Numbered from the stretch's first letter, positions 1 through 7,715 are shown. The stretch is DNA of 18,203 bases from JAZKFT01 sp043760535 (GCA_043760535.1 JAYUOV010000066.1:1-18203), one strand, 5' to 3'. Program-made: numbers and translations. Notes: generated from the sequence alone by a model not told the origin.

Positions 1-35
1 TATACCGTTTAATTCCAAACATTCGGCAAACAATT

Positions 36-1448
36 TTATATGTTTGCTTCGGCAATTGGTGAACCCGTATATACTTCGCTAGAAGCTTGGGATGCCAATT
101 GCTTTTTTCTTGTTTTTAGGTTTCTGCCGGATATGGGGGCACTTGTTTTAAAATCTAAAAATCTTTGTTTTTGTTGCTCAAAATCTTTCTTCGCTTCTTC
201 TGTGTTGTTGTCTTTGTTTTGTTGCTTTTCCGCAGCATCGTCCCGGTGCTTTTTTTCTATGGCGGCATCAAAAGGCTTGCCCGATTTTAATACGCCATAA
301 ATAATCCGCAGCATTTTATGCATCACCACGCCTGCTGCTGCTTTGTGGCTTTTGCCTTGGCCCCTAAACCTGGCGTACAGGTCTTTAAACAAGGGATTAT
401 ACCTTACTGCTGATAGGGCTACCATATACAAAGTGGCCCTGATGTTACCCCTCCCTTTTTTGCTCATATGGTTACCCCAATGACCATCGCCGCTTTGTTT
501 AAAGGTAGGGTGTACACCAAAGTAAGATGCCATCTTCTTTGCATTTGCAAAGCGGTTCACATCTTCTATTTCAAGTACCATGGTTACAGCGCTATCTATA
601 CCCACACCTTTTATATCACATAACAATTTTACCGATGTATTGTCTTTATACAATTCGTTTAAACGGGATTTGCCCGAGGCTGCGAGGTGTTGCTGGTGCA
701 ATACCTCGGTAGCTGTTATGCTGATAAGGTGGCACATGGTGGCACTGCATGTACGGCTTACCCCTTTTGTTTTGCCTAAAATAGCTGTAGCTTTTTCTTT
801 GCTGATGCCTTTGATGCTGCTAATTTTAGATACCCCTGCCTTGTTTATATCGCCAATGGATGGGTACTGTACCAACATCTGCAACAACCAGGTGGGCGTG
901 CCATGCCTGCAATATACCAGCATTTCGGGCAGGTGCTGGTACAGCAGTTTCTCCAACTGGTTTCCCAATTGCACCTTTTGTTTTAGCCACATTTGGATGC
1001 TGGTAAGAAACTGGCGGCCTTCGGCAAAACCTTCATCCGGCTTCACCTTGCTTAAACCATAATCCACCTTCTCTGGAAATTTGGCCAGGTACATCGCAAT
1101 GTTTTGGGCACTTACTGCATCTGTAATAGTCCGTTTTAAACTGGCTTCGCTTACTGATTTTACGGCCTTTGCATTGAGCCTTGATACCAAAACGGTGCCA
1201 TCGGTTTGCAACCCTTTTAAAAATGAGTGCCAGTTGTTTTCGTACCCGCCAGTACTCTCTACACCGCAGTGCAGCGTTACCAAACCTGCCTGTTTCCATT
1301 GTTCAATGAGCTGCTTCAATTGGGTACGGCCAGCGGCCGTATCGCTCAACTGAAAAAAAGTTTCTAACACCTTGCATTCGCTGTCTATCAAGATAAAATC
1401 AGCATAGCCTTTACTTACATCAATACCTAAAAATGCTTTTGTTTCCAC
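36..1448 (-). CDS. IS110-family transposase (DEDD N-terminal domain plus Transposase_20)
   Basis: A 470-residue recombinase of the IS110 family, whose members are thought to cut and join DNA with a RuvC-like DEDD domain and a C-terminal serine, guided in studied elements by an element-encoded bridge RNA. The N-terminal domain shows FLGIDVSKG (Asp10), CGVESTGGYEN (Glu64) and TDA (Asp110). The Transposase_20 region starts near residue 275 (CDIKGVGIDSA) and includes ASYFGVHPTFKQSG, whose Ser319 is the candidate catalytic serine. Residues 395-445 form a charged, lysine/glutamate/glutamine-rich tail. The start codon is GTG at 1448, since the second to fifth residues ETKA follow directly. The position usually held by a third acidic residue, three before Asp110, is Thr107, possibly a subfamily trait. 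The gene looks intact. Confidence 0.93.
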   Translation of the reverse strand: METKAFLGIDVSKGYADFILIDSECKVLETFFQLSDTAAGRTQLKQLIEQWKQAGLVTLHCGVESTGGYENNWHSFLKGLQTDGTVLVSRLNAKAVKSVSEASLKRTITDAVSAQNIAMYLAKFPEKVDYGLSKVKPDEGFAEGRQFLTSIQMWLKQKVQLGNQLEKLLYQHLPEMLVYCRHGTPTWLLQMLVQYPSIGDINKAGVSKISSIKGISKEKATAILGKTKGVSRTCSATMCHLISITATEVLHQQHLAASGKSRLNELYKDNTSVKLLCDIKGVGIDSAVTMVLEIEDVNRFANAKKMASYFGVHPTFKQSGDGHWGNHMSKKGRGNIRATLYMVALSAVRYNPLFKDLYARFRGQGKSHKAAAGVVMHKMLRIIYGVLKSGKPFDAAIEKKHRDDAAEKQQNKDNNTEEAKKDFEQQKQRFLDFKTSAPISGRNLKTRKKQLASQASSEVYTGSPIAEANI

Positions 1449-1479
1449 GGCAGTTTAATTTTTTAAAAGTAAAAAAATC

Positions 1480-1618
1480 AAGCGTCGTTCAGCCTTATAA
1501 TAATACGGCATCAGGTGCCAAGTTATACCACGAACTCAACTTGAAGGAGGAAACACTGAAAGACGGTATCACGTACCAAGGGCTGTCTCTTCCTTGCCCC
1601 AAAGTTGAGCGTTTGGCG
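1480..1618 (-). ncRNA. Candidate bridge-RNA-like structured RNA of the IS110 element
   Basis: Read on the minus strand just upstream of the transposase, this stretch folds into two successive stem-loops with asymmetric internal loops. The first has an outer stem CTCAACTT/AAGTTGAG (1602-1609 with 1535-1542), a middle stem AAGGA/TCCTT, then AGAC/GTCT and a terminal GGTA/TACC stem capped by CGTGA. The second has TCGT/ACGA, TATAA/TTATA and a terminal GGCA/TGCC stem capped by CCTGA. The two tips are strikingly alike. IS110 elements are known to encode a bridge RNA with two binding loops in the non-coding end next to the transposase. Pairings were found by eye; transcription and exact ends are unknown. 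Confidence 0.45.
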
Positions 1619-1679
1619 ACATTAATCCGAGGGGCGTTCCGGTCGGCTACGCCTCCCTACACGCCCCTCGGATTAATGT
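1619..1679. repeat. 19-bp perfect inverted repeat (large hairpin) beside the IS110 element
   Basis: Positions 1619-1637 and 1661-1679 are exact reverse complements (arm ACATTAATCCGAGGGGCGT) around a 23-nt loop. The arms hold a GC-rich core, GAGGGGCG/CGCCCCTC. Some IS110 elements insert next to or inside repetitive extragenic palindromes, so this may be the target site or a genomic REP-type repeat rather than part of the element. It could also act as a transcription barrier between the transposase unit and the gene ending at 1837. Confidence 0.8.
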
Positions 1680-1836
1680 GTAGGATGAACTGGAAACAAA
1701 CATATATGGGCTTTAAACCGGTATTATGTTGTCATTTCAAAGAACTTAAAATTGCTTTTATTTGGGCTCAGCCTGACAATCTCCCAATCCTTAACTTAAT
1801 AAAATTAGCTTTAGGACAGGGGGCTAAAACACCCCA
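1680..1836. other. Intergenic region downstream of the Asp-box gene
   Basis: No gene is visible here. Just after the stop of the gene on the minus strand there is a weak GGGG/CCCC stem (1832-1835 with 1820-1823, loop about 8 nt) that might help end transcription, but it has no T-tract. Confidence 0.4.
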
Positions 1837-4800
1837 TCACCGCTGCCAAATAGCACCGATACCACTCTGCCATACCAGTTGGTTAAAGGCAGGAATATCT
1901 TTATCCAGCATCTCCAAACCCTTGCTTTTTAAACTAGCCCATTGGGTGTTCAGCTCCTGCAAAAGATTTATAGATGGCTGGGTAATACGAGGAATATCAC
2001 TTTCCGTTTGGTTTATCAAGAACATATAATTGGCCGTAAACTTATTGGGGAAATTTTCTACATCGTCGTAGGCTTTCGATTTACGCTGAATCATGTCTTC
2101 GTCCCATGCTTTCATGCGTTTGGCCAATGCTGCGCCTTGTGTTCTGATGGCGGCATATTTTTCATCGGCAGGCAAGGTTGCCAGCATCAGTTCCAGTTGT
2201 TCCCTCTTAGCATTTAGGGTATTGGTCATTTGGTGCATGGTGGTAACGGCGGTTTCCATGTTGGTCATTATGGTGTTGTACGATGCATATTCTGCAGGTG
2301 TAGTGCTGTAGAGCGGATTGGCCAATATGACCGCATTGGTTGTAGCCATTTGTGTACCAGCCTTTAATGTGATGGTATATTTTCCGGGGATGGCTTTGTG
2401 GCCACGGTAGCTGCTTTCTATGTATGTACCAGGAATACCTGGCATGGTGGCATACCGCATATTCCACACAAAACGGTTCAGCCCTTTTGCCATGCCTAGC
2501 ACCGGCTCATCGTTAGGGCCGCCATCGTATTTTTTATAGGTACTGTCGGGCTTGGAACTGAAAACATGTACCACATTTCCGGCTGCATCTTTTATCTCCA
2601 TGGTAAGCACCGCCAGCGAATCTTTTAATTTGGGTAACTGATAATACATAACCACACCCGTAGCAGGGTTTACGCCACGGTATTTGTTAGTGCCGTCAAA
2701 GCCGGGATTATTTCTGTCCAGTTCGCTACTGCCGTTTACGAGGTAAGCAGGTGTTGGCTCAAAAATGAACAAGGCAGCCGTGCCTTTTTTGTATTGGTGC
2801 AACAGGCTCAAATCGTCCAGCACCCAAAACGAACGGCCCGATGTGGCGGCTATTAAATTTCCCTGGTGGATTTTTAAATCTGTAATAGGCGTTACCGGTA
2901 GGTTCAGTTGAAATGGCACCCATTCTTTGCCACCATTCCAACTGATGTACATGCCAAGTTCTGTACCCGCAAACAGCAGGTCTTTTCTTTTTGGATCTTC
3001 ACGAACCACACGGGTAAATGCGTTGGCAGCAATACCGGTATTTATTGTCATCCATGTTTTACCATAGTCGGTGGTTTTATAAAGCCCCGGTGTATGGTCG
3101 TTGAATTTATAACGGGTGGTAGCAATGTAGGCGGTGGCTTTATCAAACGGCGATACTTCTATGGCGTTTATTAAACACTCCTGCAAACCAGCCGGGGTAA
3201 TATTTTGCCAGGTGGCTCCGCCATCTTTGGTCAGCTGCACCAGGCCATCATCGCTGCCGGTATAAATCACGCCTTTTTCGTGTGGCGACTCTTGTATGTA
3301 GCTGAGTGTACCATAGTTTTCGGCACCCACGGCCTCGTTGGTAAAAGGCACGCCCGGCCTGCCTTGCTTTTCCTTTTCGTTACGGGTAAGGTCCGGCGAC
3401 ACTTCGGTCCAGCTTTTGCCCATATCTGTAGTTTTTAGCAAATACTGTGAGCCATGATAAAACACATTGGGCTCATGTTTGCTCCAGATAATCGGAGCAT
3501 TCCAGTTGTAGCGGTACTTAATATCTTTTGCATCCCGGCCCAGGTATTGGATGGGTGCGGCCATAATATTGGTAGCTGCCTTCGCCTTAGTATCCAGCAC
3601 TTCTATAGTGCCCTGATAACTGCCACCCATTACATACTGAGGATCATCGGGGTTAAAAGCTAAAAAGGCACTTTCGCCTCCGGCAGATGCCGACCAGCTA
3701 TTGGTGGTAATGCCGCCGCCACCCAACTCCCTGCTGGCTATTTTTACCGAACTATTGTCCTGCTGGCCGCCGTAGATATTGTAGGGAAACTGGTTATCGG
3801 TATTGATACGGTAAAACTGTGCTGTGGGCATATTGTTCTGGCTGCTCCATGTTTTGCCTTGGTTAAAACTGATGGCCGCACCGCCATCATCGGCGATAAT
3901 CATGTTGTTACTGTTGGCGGGGTTAATCCACAGGTTATGGTAATCGCCGTGGGTGCCGGAAATATCTTCCCATGTTTTGCCGCCATCAATAGAGCGGAGC
4001 GATGGGGCACTCATTACATACAAAGTATTTTCGTTCAGCGGATCGGGGAACAATTCTATATAGTACCAGGCTCTTTGTATCAGGCGGTGGTCGCCGGTTA
4101 CCTGGCTCCAGCTTTTACCGGCATTTTCCGAAACGTACAAACCACCTGCTTCTTTTTCAAAATCGCTTTCTATCAATGCGTACACTTTTTCTGAATTGGA
4201 CCGGCACACAGCTACACTCATTTTGCCCATTTCCTTCGGCAGGCCGTCGGTCATTTTTTCCCAATGTTCGCCGCCATCGGTGCTTTTATACAAGCCACTG
4301 CCCGGCCCGCCGCTGATTACTTTCCAGGGCAGGCGGCCATGTTCCCACATGGCGGCGTACAGTATCATGGGGTTATTCATATCCATCGATATTTCGGCGC
4401 AGCCGGTTTTATCATCTACATACAACACATTTTTCCAGCTAAGGCCACCATCGGTGGTTTTGTAAATGCCCCGTTCTTTTGCCTTACTGTATAGGGCACC
4501 CTGTGCGGCCACAAAAACCACATCGGAGTTTTTAGGATGGATGACTACTCTGGCTATATGTTGGGTAAGGTCAAGCCCCGTTCTCTTCCAGCTTTTACCG
4601 GCATCGGTAGATTTATACATGCCATCGCCGGCCGACGTCATTACGCCACGGATGGCATGTTCGCCCATGCCTACATATACAACGTTGGGGTCGCTTTCGG
4701 CCACTGCCACAGCCCCAACCGAACCGGTTTTAAAATAGCCGTCGGAGATATTGTTCCAGGTAATGCCCATGTCGTCGGTTTTCCAAAGGCCGCCGCCTGT

Positions 4801-5001
4801 AGTGCCCATATAATAGGTATTGATACTGCCCACCACACCCGTAGCCGTATTGCTTCGCCCACCTCTGAAAGGCCCAATGTTGCGCCATTTTACGGGTTTA
4901 AACAAGGCGTTGAGGTCTGATGCGGCCGTATCTTTTTTTGTTTGTGCCGTAGCATCTATTACCAACAAGAGCAGGCAAATGCCTAACAGGACATGTTTCA
5001 T
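1837..5001 (-). CDS. Secreted Asp-box/BNR-repeat (sortilin/VPS10-like) beta-propeller protein
   Basis: A 1054-residue exported protein. The start was placed at the ATG at 5001, not the upstream ATG at 5103, because it opens with a clear signal peptide (MKHVLLGICLLLLVIDATAQ, cleavage probably after AQ). The extra 34 residues upstream have no supporting context. About eleven Asp-box motifs of the S/T-x-D-x-G-x-x-W type run between residues 74 and 694, for example KSTDAGKSW, KTTDGGLSW, RSIDGGKTW and KTTDYGKTW, typical of multi-bladed propellers in BNR/sortilin-like families. The last 150 residues are charged and helical. Such proteins are common and often labelled glycosyl hydrolase in Bacteroidota, but no sialidase catalytic residues were recognised, so the activity is unknown. 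No type IX secretion tail is evident. It appears to be a single-gene unit. Confidence 0.9.
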   Translation of the reverse strand: MKHVLLGICLLLLVIDATAQTKKDTAASDLNALFKPVKWRNIGPFRGGRSNTATGVVGSINTYYMGTTGGGLWKTDDMGITWNNISDGYFKTGSVGAVAVAESDPNVVYVGMGEHAIRGVMTSAGDGMYKSTDAGKSWKRTGLDLTQHIARVVIHPKNSDVVFVAAQGALYSKAKERGIYKTTDGGLSWKNVLYVDDKTGCAEISMDMNNPMILYAAMWEHGRLPWKVISGGPGSGLYKSTDGGEHWEKMTDGLPKEMGKMSVAVCRSNSEKVYALIESDFEKEAGGLYVSENAGKSWSQVTGDHRLIQRAWYYIELFPDPLNENTLYVMSAPSLRSIDGGKTWEDISGTHGDYHNLWINPANSNNMIIADDGGAAISFNQGKTWSSQNNMPTAQFYRINTDNQFPYNIYGGQQDNSSVKIASRELGGGGITTNSWSASAGGESAFLAFNPDDPQYVMGGSYQGTIEVLDTKAKAATNIMAAPIQYLGRDAKDIKYRYNWNAPIIWSKHEPNVFYHGSQYLLKTTDMGKSWTEVSPDLTRNEKEKQGRPGVPFTNEAVGAENYGTLSYIQESPHEKGVIYTGSDDGLVQLTKDGGATWQNITPAGLQECLINAIEVSPFDKATAYIATTRYKFNDHTPGLYKTTDYGKTWMTINTGIAANAFTRVVREDPKRKDLLFAGTELGMYISWNGGKEWVPFQLNLPVTPITDLKIHQGNLIAATSGRSFWVLDDLSLLHQYKKGTAALFIFEPTPAYLVNGSSELDRNNPGFDGTNKYRGVNPATGVVMYYQLPKLKDSLAVLTMEIKDAAGNVVHVFSSKPDSTYKKYDGGPNDEPVLGMAKGLNRFVWNMRYATMPGIPGTYIESSYRGHKAIPGKYTITLKAGTQMATTNAVILANPLYSTTPAEYASYNTIMTNMETAVTTMHQMTNTLNAKREQLELMLATLPADEKYAAIRTQGAALAKRMKAWDEDMIQRKSKAYDDVENFPNKFTANYMFLINQTESDIPRITQPSINLLQELNTQWASLKSKGLEMLDKDIPAFNQLVWQSGIGAIWQR

Positions 5002-5139
5002 TATAAAACGATTATTTGTTATGAAAATAGAAAGGAATTTTAGAAGTGAGGAGATTGTCTTTAACGATACTCCAGAACTCCTTACCCAGAGAACTGAAAC
5101 CACTTATTATTCGCAATTTAAAAAGCCTCATAGTAGCTG

Positions 5140-5178
5140 CCTCATCCGGCCTTCGGGCACCTTCTTCTACAGAGAAGG
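5140..5178. repeat. Two-hairpin extragenic repeat
   Basis: GCC-TTCG-GGC (5149-5158, a UUCG tetraloop hairpin) is followed at once by CCTTCT/AGAAGG (5160-5165 with 5173-5178, 7-nt loop). The layout and sequence resemble the CCTCATCCG...CTTCGG...CCTTCT...AGAAGG repeats scattered through many bacterial genomes. The hairpins are seen; membership of a repeat family is from memory. Confidence 0.6.
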
Positions 5179-5202
5179 AAAGTGGAACAGAGGTATATCT
5201 TA

Positions 5203-5254
5203 GAACGGAGCGTCGAAATCATCGGAATTAAAACGTTCGCCAATGTCGCCCAAT
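5203..5254 (-). repeat. Dispersed repeat, copy 1 (partner at 7603-7630)
   Basis: On the minus strand this reads ATTGGGCGACATTGGCG (5254-5238), 25 bp of other sequence, then CGCTCCGTTC (5212-5203). The same 17-mer and 10-mer occur on the plus strand at 7603-7619 and 7621-7630, separated there by a single base. A shared 27 bp in the same order is far beyond chance in a window of this size. Confidence 0.75.
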
Positions 5255-5488
5255 CAGGGCATGGCTTTCGCTGGGTTTAAAAAGAAAAACTACGCAATCA
5301 AAACTGTGATAAATAATGAGTTCTGATTTTTATCCTTGCCCAGTATAGAGCAATCAGAAAGGCTAAACGGCTACGGAGCAAAAGAAGTATTTGCCTGCTT
5401 AAGATAAAAAGCAATGATGTAGTACAAAGCATAAAATCCTAACGAAAAAGATTCCATGTTTTCAGATAAATTATTGTTTGGCTTATGG

Positions 5489-6415
5489 TTACTGTTGTTG
5501 CTGCTGCTGTTGTTGTTGCTGTGTATAAAAATGCTTTGGAATAATGGCAGGCACAATTACCCTTTGTTCGTTCATTTTAACTTGTGTGTGTTCTTCAAAC
5601 ACATGCCCATCTTCGTAACCTACACTTACATATACGTTTAGCTTTTGATTGGCCATGCCTTTAAAAGTTCCCTTGGCTGGGGTGCAATCTTTAAAGTGGC
5701 GGCCTACGGCCAGTTGTATATGGCTGGTAGCCACCCACATATTATTGGTTGGGTCTAGTCCTTTCCAGCCTTTGCCCTCTAGCCAAACTTCTACCCATGC
5801 ATGGGTAGCACCTTCGCCACGAAGGCCATCTCTATTGGGGCAAATGTAACCGCTAACATACCGGGCGGGTATGCCCGCAGTGCGTAAAAGTTGTAATAAT
5901 ACATGAGCAAAATCCTGACAAACGCCTTTGCCATGTTTTAGTATTTCCTCTACGGTTGTTTCTATTGTAGTAATGCCTTTTTCGTAAGTAAAATTTTCGT
6001 ACACATATTTATTAGCCCAATCGGCTATGCCCCAGTTATCATTTGTTATTGGGCATATAGCTAAAATTTCTTTTATCTGAGCTTCGCTTTCACTTTTTTC
6101 TGGTCTTGTGTAATCAAGTGCTACTATTTCGTTCAGCGGTGTAGTATCGGGTTCGTAGTTTTCTAACACATCTATTACCAAACGGCTATCAATGCTCATT
6201 TGGTGGTGTGGTTCTGTAAGGCAAAAAGCACCCGTTTTATTACCCCAATAATCGGTAAACACATTTACAATAGGTTCGCCGGTAATGCCTACATCATGTT
6301 GTAGCACCCGCTGCCCAGGTGTGGTAAATGGGTAAATTTTTATTTGGTTGGTACTATCTATTACAGGCGCATTGTAACCATAATGTGTTATATGCTGTAT
6401 TCTATAAATTGGCAT
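5489..6415 (-). CDS. Transglutaminase-like cysteine protease family protein with polyglutamine C-terminus
   Basis: A 308-residue protein of the bacterial transglutaminase-like family: an N-terminal Bact_transglu_N region (residues 3-80, starting MPIYRIQHITHYGY) and a papain-like core from about 125 to 225. The triad is visible as Cys166 in GKGVCQDFAH, His205 in ATHAWVEVW and Asp221 in GLDPTNNMW. No signal peptide is seen, so it is probably cytosolic. It is the last gene of a co-directional cluster with an ATP-grasp enzyme and an alpha-E protein, a known association thought to make or process peptide-like amide bonds. The reading frame ends in ten glutamines (299-308), encoded by a run of CAG/CAA codons just before the stop, which is not usual for the family. 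Confidence 0.93.
   Translation of the reverse strand: MPIYRIQHITHYGYNAPVIDSTNQIKIYPFTTPGQRVLQHDVGITGEPIVNVFTDYWGNKTGAFCLTEPHHQMSIDSRLVIDVLENYEPDTTPLNEIVALDYTRPEKSESEAQIKEILAICPITNDNWGIADWANKYVYENFTYEKGITTIETTVEEILKHGKGVCQDFAHVLLQLLRTAGIPARYVSGYICPNRDGLRGEGATHAWVEVWLEGKGWKGLDPTNNMWVATSHIQLAVGRHFKDCTPAKGTFKGMANQKLNVYVSVGYEDGHVFEEHTQVKMNEQRVIVPAIIPKHFYTQQQQQQQQQQ
5492..5521. repeat. Trinucleotide (CTG/TTG) tract encoding ten glutamines
   Basis: Ten consecutive CTG or TTG triplets on the plus strand (CAG/CAA on the coding strand) sit directly before the stop codon of the transglutaminase gene. Slippage by whole triplets would change only the tail length, never the frame. Confidence 0.95.
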
Positions 6416-6426
6416 GCTTAATAATT

Positions 6427-6468
6427 AAGGTGAAAGGTGGTGGGTAAGAGGTGTAAGGTGCTGGTAGT
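6427..6468. repeat. Heptanucleotide array (AAGGTGN type), left arm of a long inverted repeat
   Basis: Six successive 7-nt units start at 6427, beginning AAGGTGA, AAGGTGG; later units are degenerate (GAGGTGT, AAGGTGC). The stretch 6441-6458 is nearly the reverse complement of 6527-6545, so with the array at 6507-6548 it can form a long hairpin between the alpha-E and transglutaminase genes, around the short palindrome GAGAAG-G-CTTCTC (6496-6508). Confidence 0.65.
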
Positions 6469-6506
6469 TAAAGGGTAAATAATCGAAAGAAATCTGAGAA
6501 GGCTTC

Positions 6507-6548
6507 TCCTAAACCTTCAACCTTATCCTCTACACCTTTTACCCATTT
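6507..6548. repeat. Heptanucleotide array (CCTTNNA type), right arm of the inverted repeat
   Basis: Degenerate 7-nt units such as CCTTCAA and CCTTATC run through this stretch, in effect the reverse complement of the 6427-6468 array. The arms match at 17 of 18 aligned positions plus one bulge (6441-6458 with 6527-6545). It lies just beyond the stop of the alpha-E gene and may end or slow transcription inside the cluster. Confidence 0.6.
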
Positions 6549-6550
6549 GC

Positions 6551-7492
6551 TCAATAATAGCTGAAAAAAGTTTGCCCCACCAGTTTGTGTAGTTCAAATA
6601 ATTGTTTTTTAATAGCATCGATAAATACATGCAAGCCTTTGGCCTTTATTTCTTCCAGATCGGCAAAAGCAATAGTGGCATACAGTTTACCCATTTTACG
6701 TTCGATGATGGGCTTGTTTTCATGTTCGTTCTCATCTAAAATATGCTGTAAATAGTGGCCTACCCTTTTTAGCGAATACATAATGCTACGTGGAAACTGC
6801 TGGTTAAAAAACGTCATATCGATGATGTTTTCATTATGGTTTCCGGTGCGGTAGGTTTTAAGATACAGTTCGTAACCGCTTAGGCATAGCAGCATATTTT
6901 TCCAATAGGCTATGTGCTGCGCCGTTTCCATATCGTAATCCAGCAGGCTAAATTCCACGTCCACAATGTCTAGCGTTTGCAGGCAGCGTTCGGTATAGCG
7001 GCCAAGGTTTATGTAATTCCAACCACTACCACGAGGCATGGTAATATCGGTAACGCCGTAGTAGCTAAGGCTTTCGTCTATCAGGTGGCCCAGCATGGTA
7101 AGCTGTTCGCCATTTTCTATGGTTTTTGTTATGTCCACGTTATTTACCGTATGGTATAGCTGGTTTACCGCTTCCCACACCTCTTTGGTAATATGATCCT
7201 GTGCACCTCTGGCATTTTCCCTAGCCCTTGTTACCATTACTTTAATGCTGTTGTGCTCCTCCACATTATGGGTAAGCAGCCGAAGCACATCATCTGGCTT
7301 ATAGGCCAGTTTACGACGTACCGTTTTTTTCTGATGGCTAAATACAGTAAGCACCGGTTCCCAGCTAAAGGGTTCTTCTTTATTTACATCAAAAGAAGCA
7401 ATATAGCCATAGCGTAAAGTACGCAGCAGGCCATCGGTACGCTCCATATAACGGTTCATCCAAAACAGGCTGTCGGCGATTCTTGAAAGCAT
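6551..7492 (-). CDS. Alpha-E domain-containing protein (DUF403)
   Basis: A 313-residue, mostly helical protein recognised by its start, MLSRIADSLFWMNRYMERTD, typical of the alpha-E (DUF403) family, and by the matching overall length. The family has no proven catalytic role. It is nearly always encoded beside a circularly permuted ATP-grasp protein and a transglutaminase, as here (223 bp after the former, 135 bp before the latter), and is taken to be a partner of the ATP-grasp enzyme. No signal peptide or membrane segment is visible. The gaps around it are unusually long for this cluster and are filled by repeats. Confidence 0.92.
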   Translation of the reverse strand: MLSRIADSLFWMNRYMERTDGLLRTLRYGYIASFDVNKEEPFSWEPVLTVFSHQKKTVRRKLAYKPDDVLRLLTHNVEEHNSIKVMVTRARENARGAQDHITKEVWEAVNQLYHTVNNVDITKTIENGEQLTMLGHLIDESLSYYGVTDITMPRGSGWNYINLGRYTERCLQTLDIVDVEFSLLDYDMETAQHIAYWKNMLLCLSGYELYLKTYRTGNHNENIIDMTFFNQQFPRSIMYSLKRVGHYLQHILDENEHENKPIIERKMGKLYATIAFADLEEIKAKGLHVFIDAIKKQLFELHKLVGQTFFSYY

Positions 7493-7502
7493 AGTTTCTA
7501 TT

Positions 7503-7558
7503 TATGATTTAGGATGTAGATTTTGATGTCTGATTTCTGATTTGTGATGTCTGATTTG
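7503..7558. repeat. Heptanucleotide array (TGATNTN type), eight units
   Basis: Eight 7-nt units run without a break from 7503. The last five are the cleanest, following TGAT(G/T)T(C/G): TGATGTC at 7524 and 7545, TGATTTC at 7531, TGATTTG at 7538 and 7552. A 13-bp exact repeat (TGATGTCTGATTT at 7524 and 7545) recurs at 21 bp, three periods. It lies just upstream of the alpha-E start codon (7492). Confidence 0.75.
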
Positions 7559-7602
7559 ATTCTGGGTATTGATTCTTTTTGGAGCCGGAGGCAATTGCTA
7601 CT

Positions 7603-7630
7603 ATTGGGCGACATTGGCGTCGCTCCGTTC
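7603..7630 (+). repeat. Dispersed repeat, copy 2 (partner at 5203-5254)
   Basis: ATTGGGCGACATTGGCG at 7603-7619, one base, then CGCTCCGTTC at 7621-7630. The minus strand at 5254-5203 carries the same two blocks split by 25 bp. GCGAC/GTCGC inside this copy can form a small hairpin. Confidence 0.75.
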
Positions 7631-7669
7631 AAATTTGGTAATTCTTTTGGGCTTTTATCTGCAAAATTA

Positions 7670-7704
7670 AGACGCCAGCATGGCGTCCCACCAATCCCAC
7701 CAAT
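7670..7704. repeat. Small hairpin plus tandem 9-mer after the ATP-grasp stop codon
   Basis: GACGCC and GGCGTC form a 6-bp stem with a 5-nt loop near 7670-7687, followed by two exact copies of CCCACCAAT (7687-7695 and 7696-7704). These lie directly downstream of the ATP-grasp gene on its strand and could act as a weak terminator or processing site. Confidence 0.45.
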
Positions 7705-7715
7705 CAACCAATCAA

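Larger units (their letters stand above)
1..1618 (-). mobile_element. IS110-family insertion sequence (ends not precisely defined)
   Basis: A single transposase of the IS110 DEDD/serine type fills most of this stretch. Between its start codon (1448) and the palindrome at 1619 lies about 170 bp of non-coding, structured DNA, the arrangement expected for the long non-coding end of an IS110 element. No terminal inverted repeats are visible, which is normal for IS110. Only 35 bp follow the transposase stop before the window begins, so the right end may be cut off. The left boundary is guessed from the edge of the palindrome at 1619-1679. The GTG start, the reading direction and the non-coding end are seen; the element limits are inferred. 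Confidence 0.55.
5002..5488. other. Repeat-bearing intergenic region of about 490 bp
   Basis: No convincing gene lies here. It contains a two-hairpin repeat at 5140-5178 and one copy of a dispersed repeat at 5203-5254 (second copy at 7603-7630). The stretch 5002-5100 is the upstream region of the Asp-box gene; no clear TAnnTTTG box was found on its strand. The part from 5270 to 5488 is the downstream flank of the transglutaminase gene and shows no clear terminator. Confidence 0.6.

Noticed and set aside
580..1062. Open frame of 160 codons on the plus strand inside the transposase gene
   Set aside because: It is antisense to a clearly conserved IS110 transposase, and its peptide has no recognisable motif.
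1433..2029. Open frame of 198 codons on the plus strand across the IS end
   Set aside because: It runs through the palindrome and the end of the Asp-box gene, has no family features, and conflicts with the structured RNA region.
5002..5103. Upstream start for the Asp-box protein
   Set aside because: It would bury the signal peptide behind 34 unsupported residues.
4820..5203. Open frame of 127 codons on the plus strand over the start of the Asp-box gene
   Set aside because: Opposite to the signal-peptide region of a well-supported gene, with no domain signal.
5371..5455. Short hydrophobic peptide reading on the minus strand (MESFSLGFYALYY...)
   Set aside because: Only 28 residues, no promoter or ribosome-binding site, and part of a frame shadowing the transglutaminase gene.
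7503..7558. CRISPR array
   Set aside because: The units are 7 nt long with no spacers, and there are no cas genes nearby.
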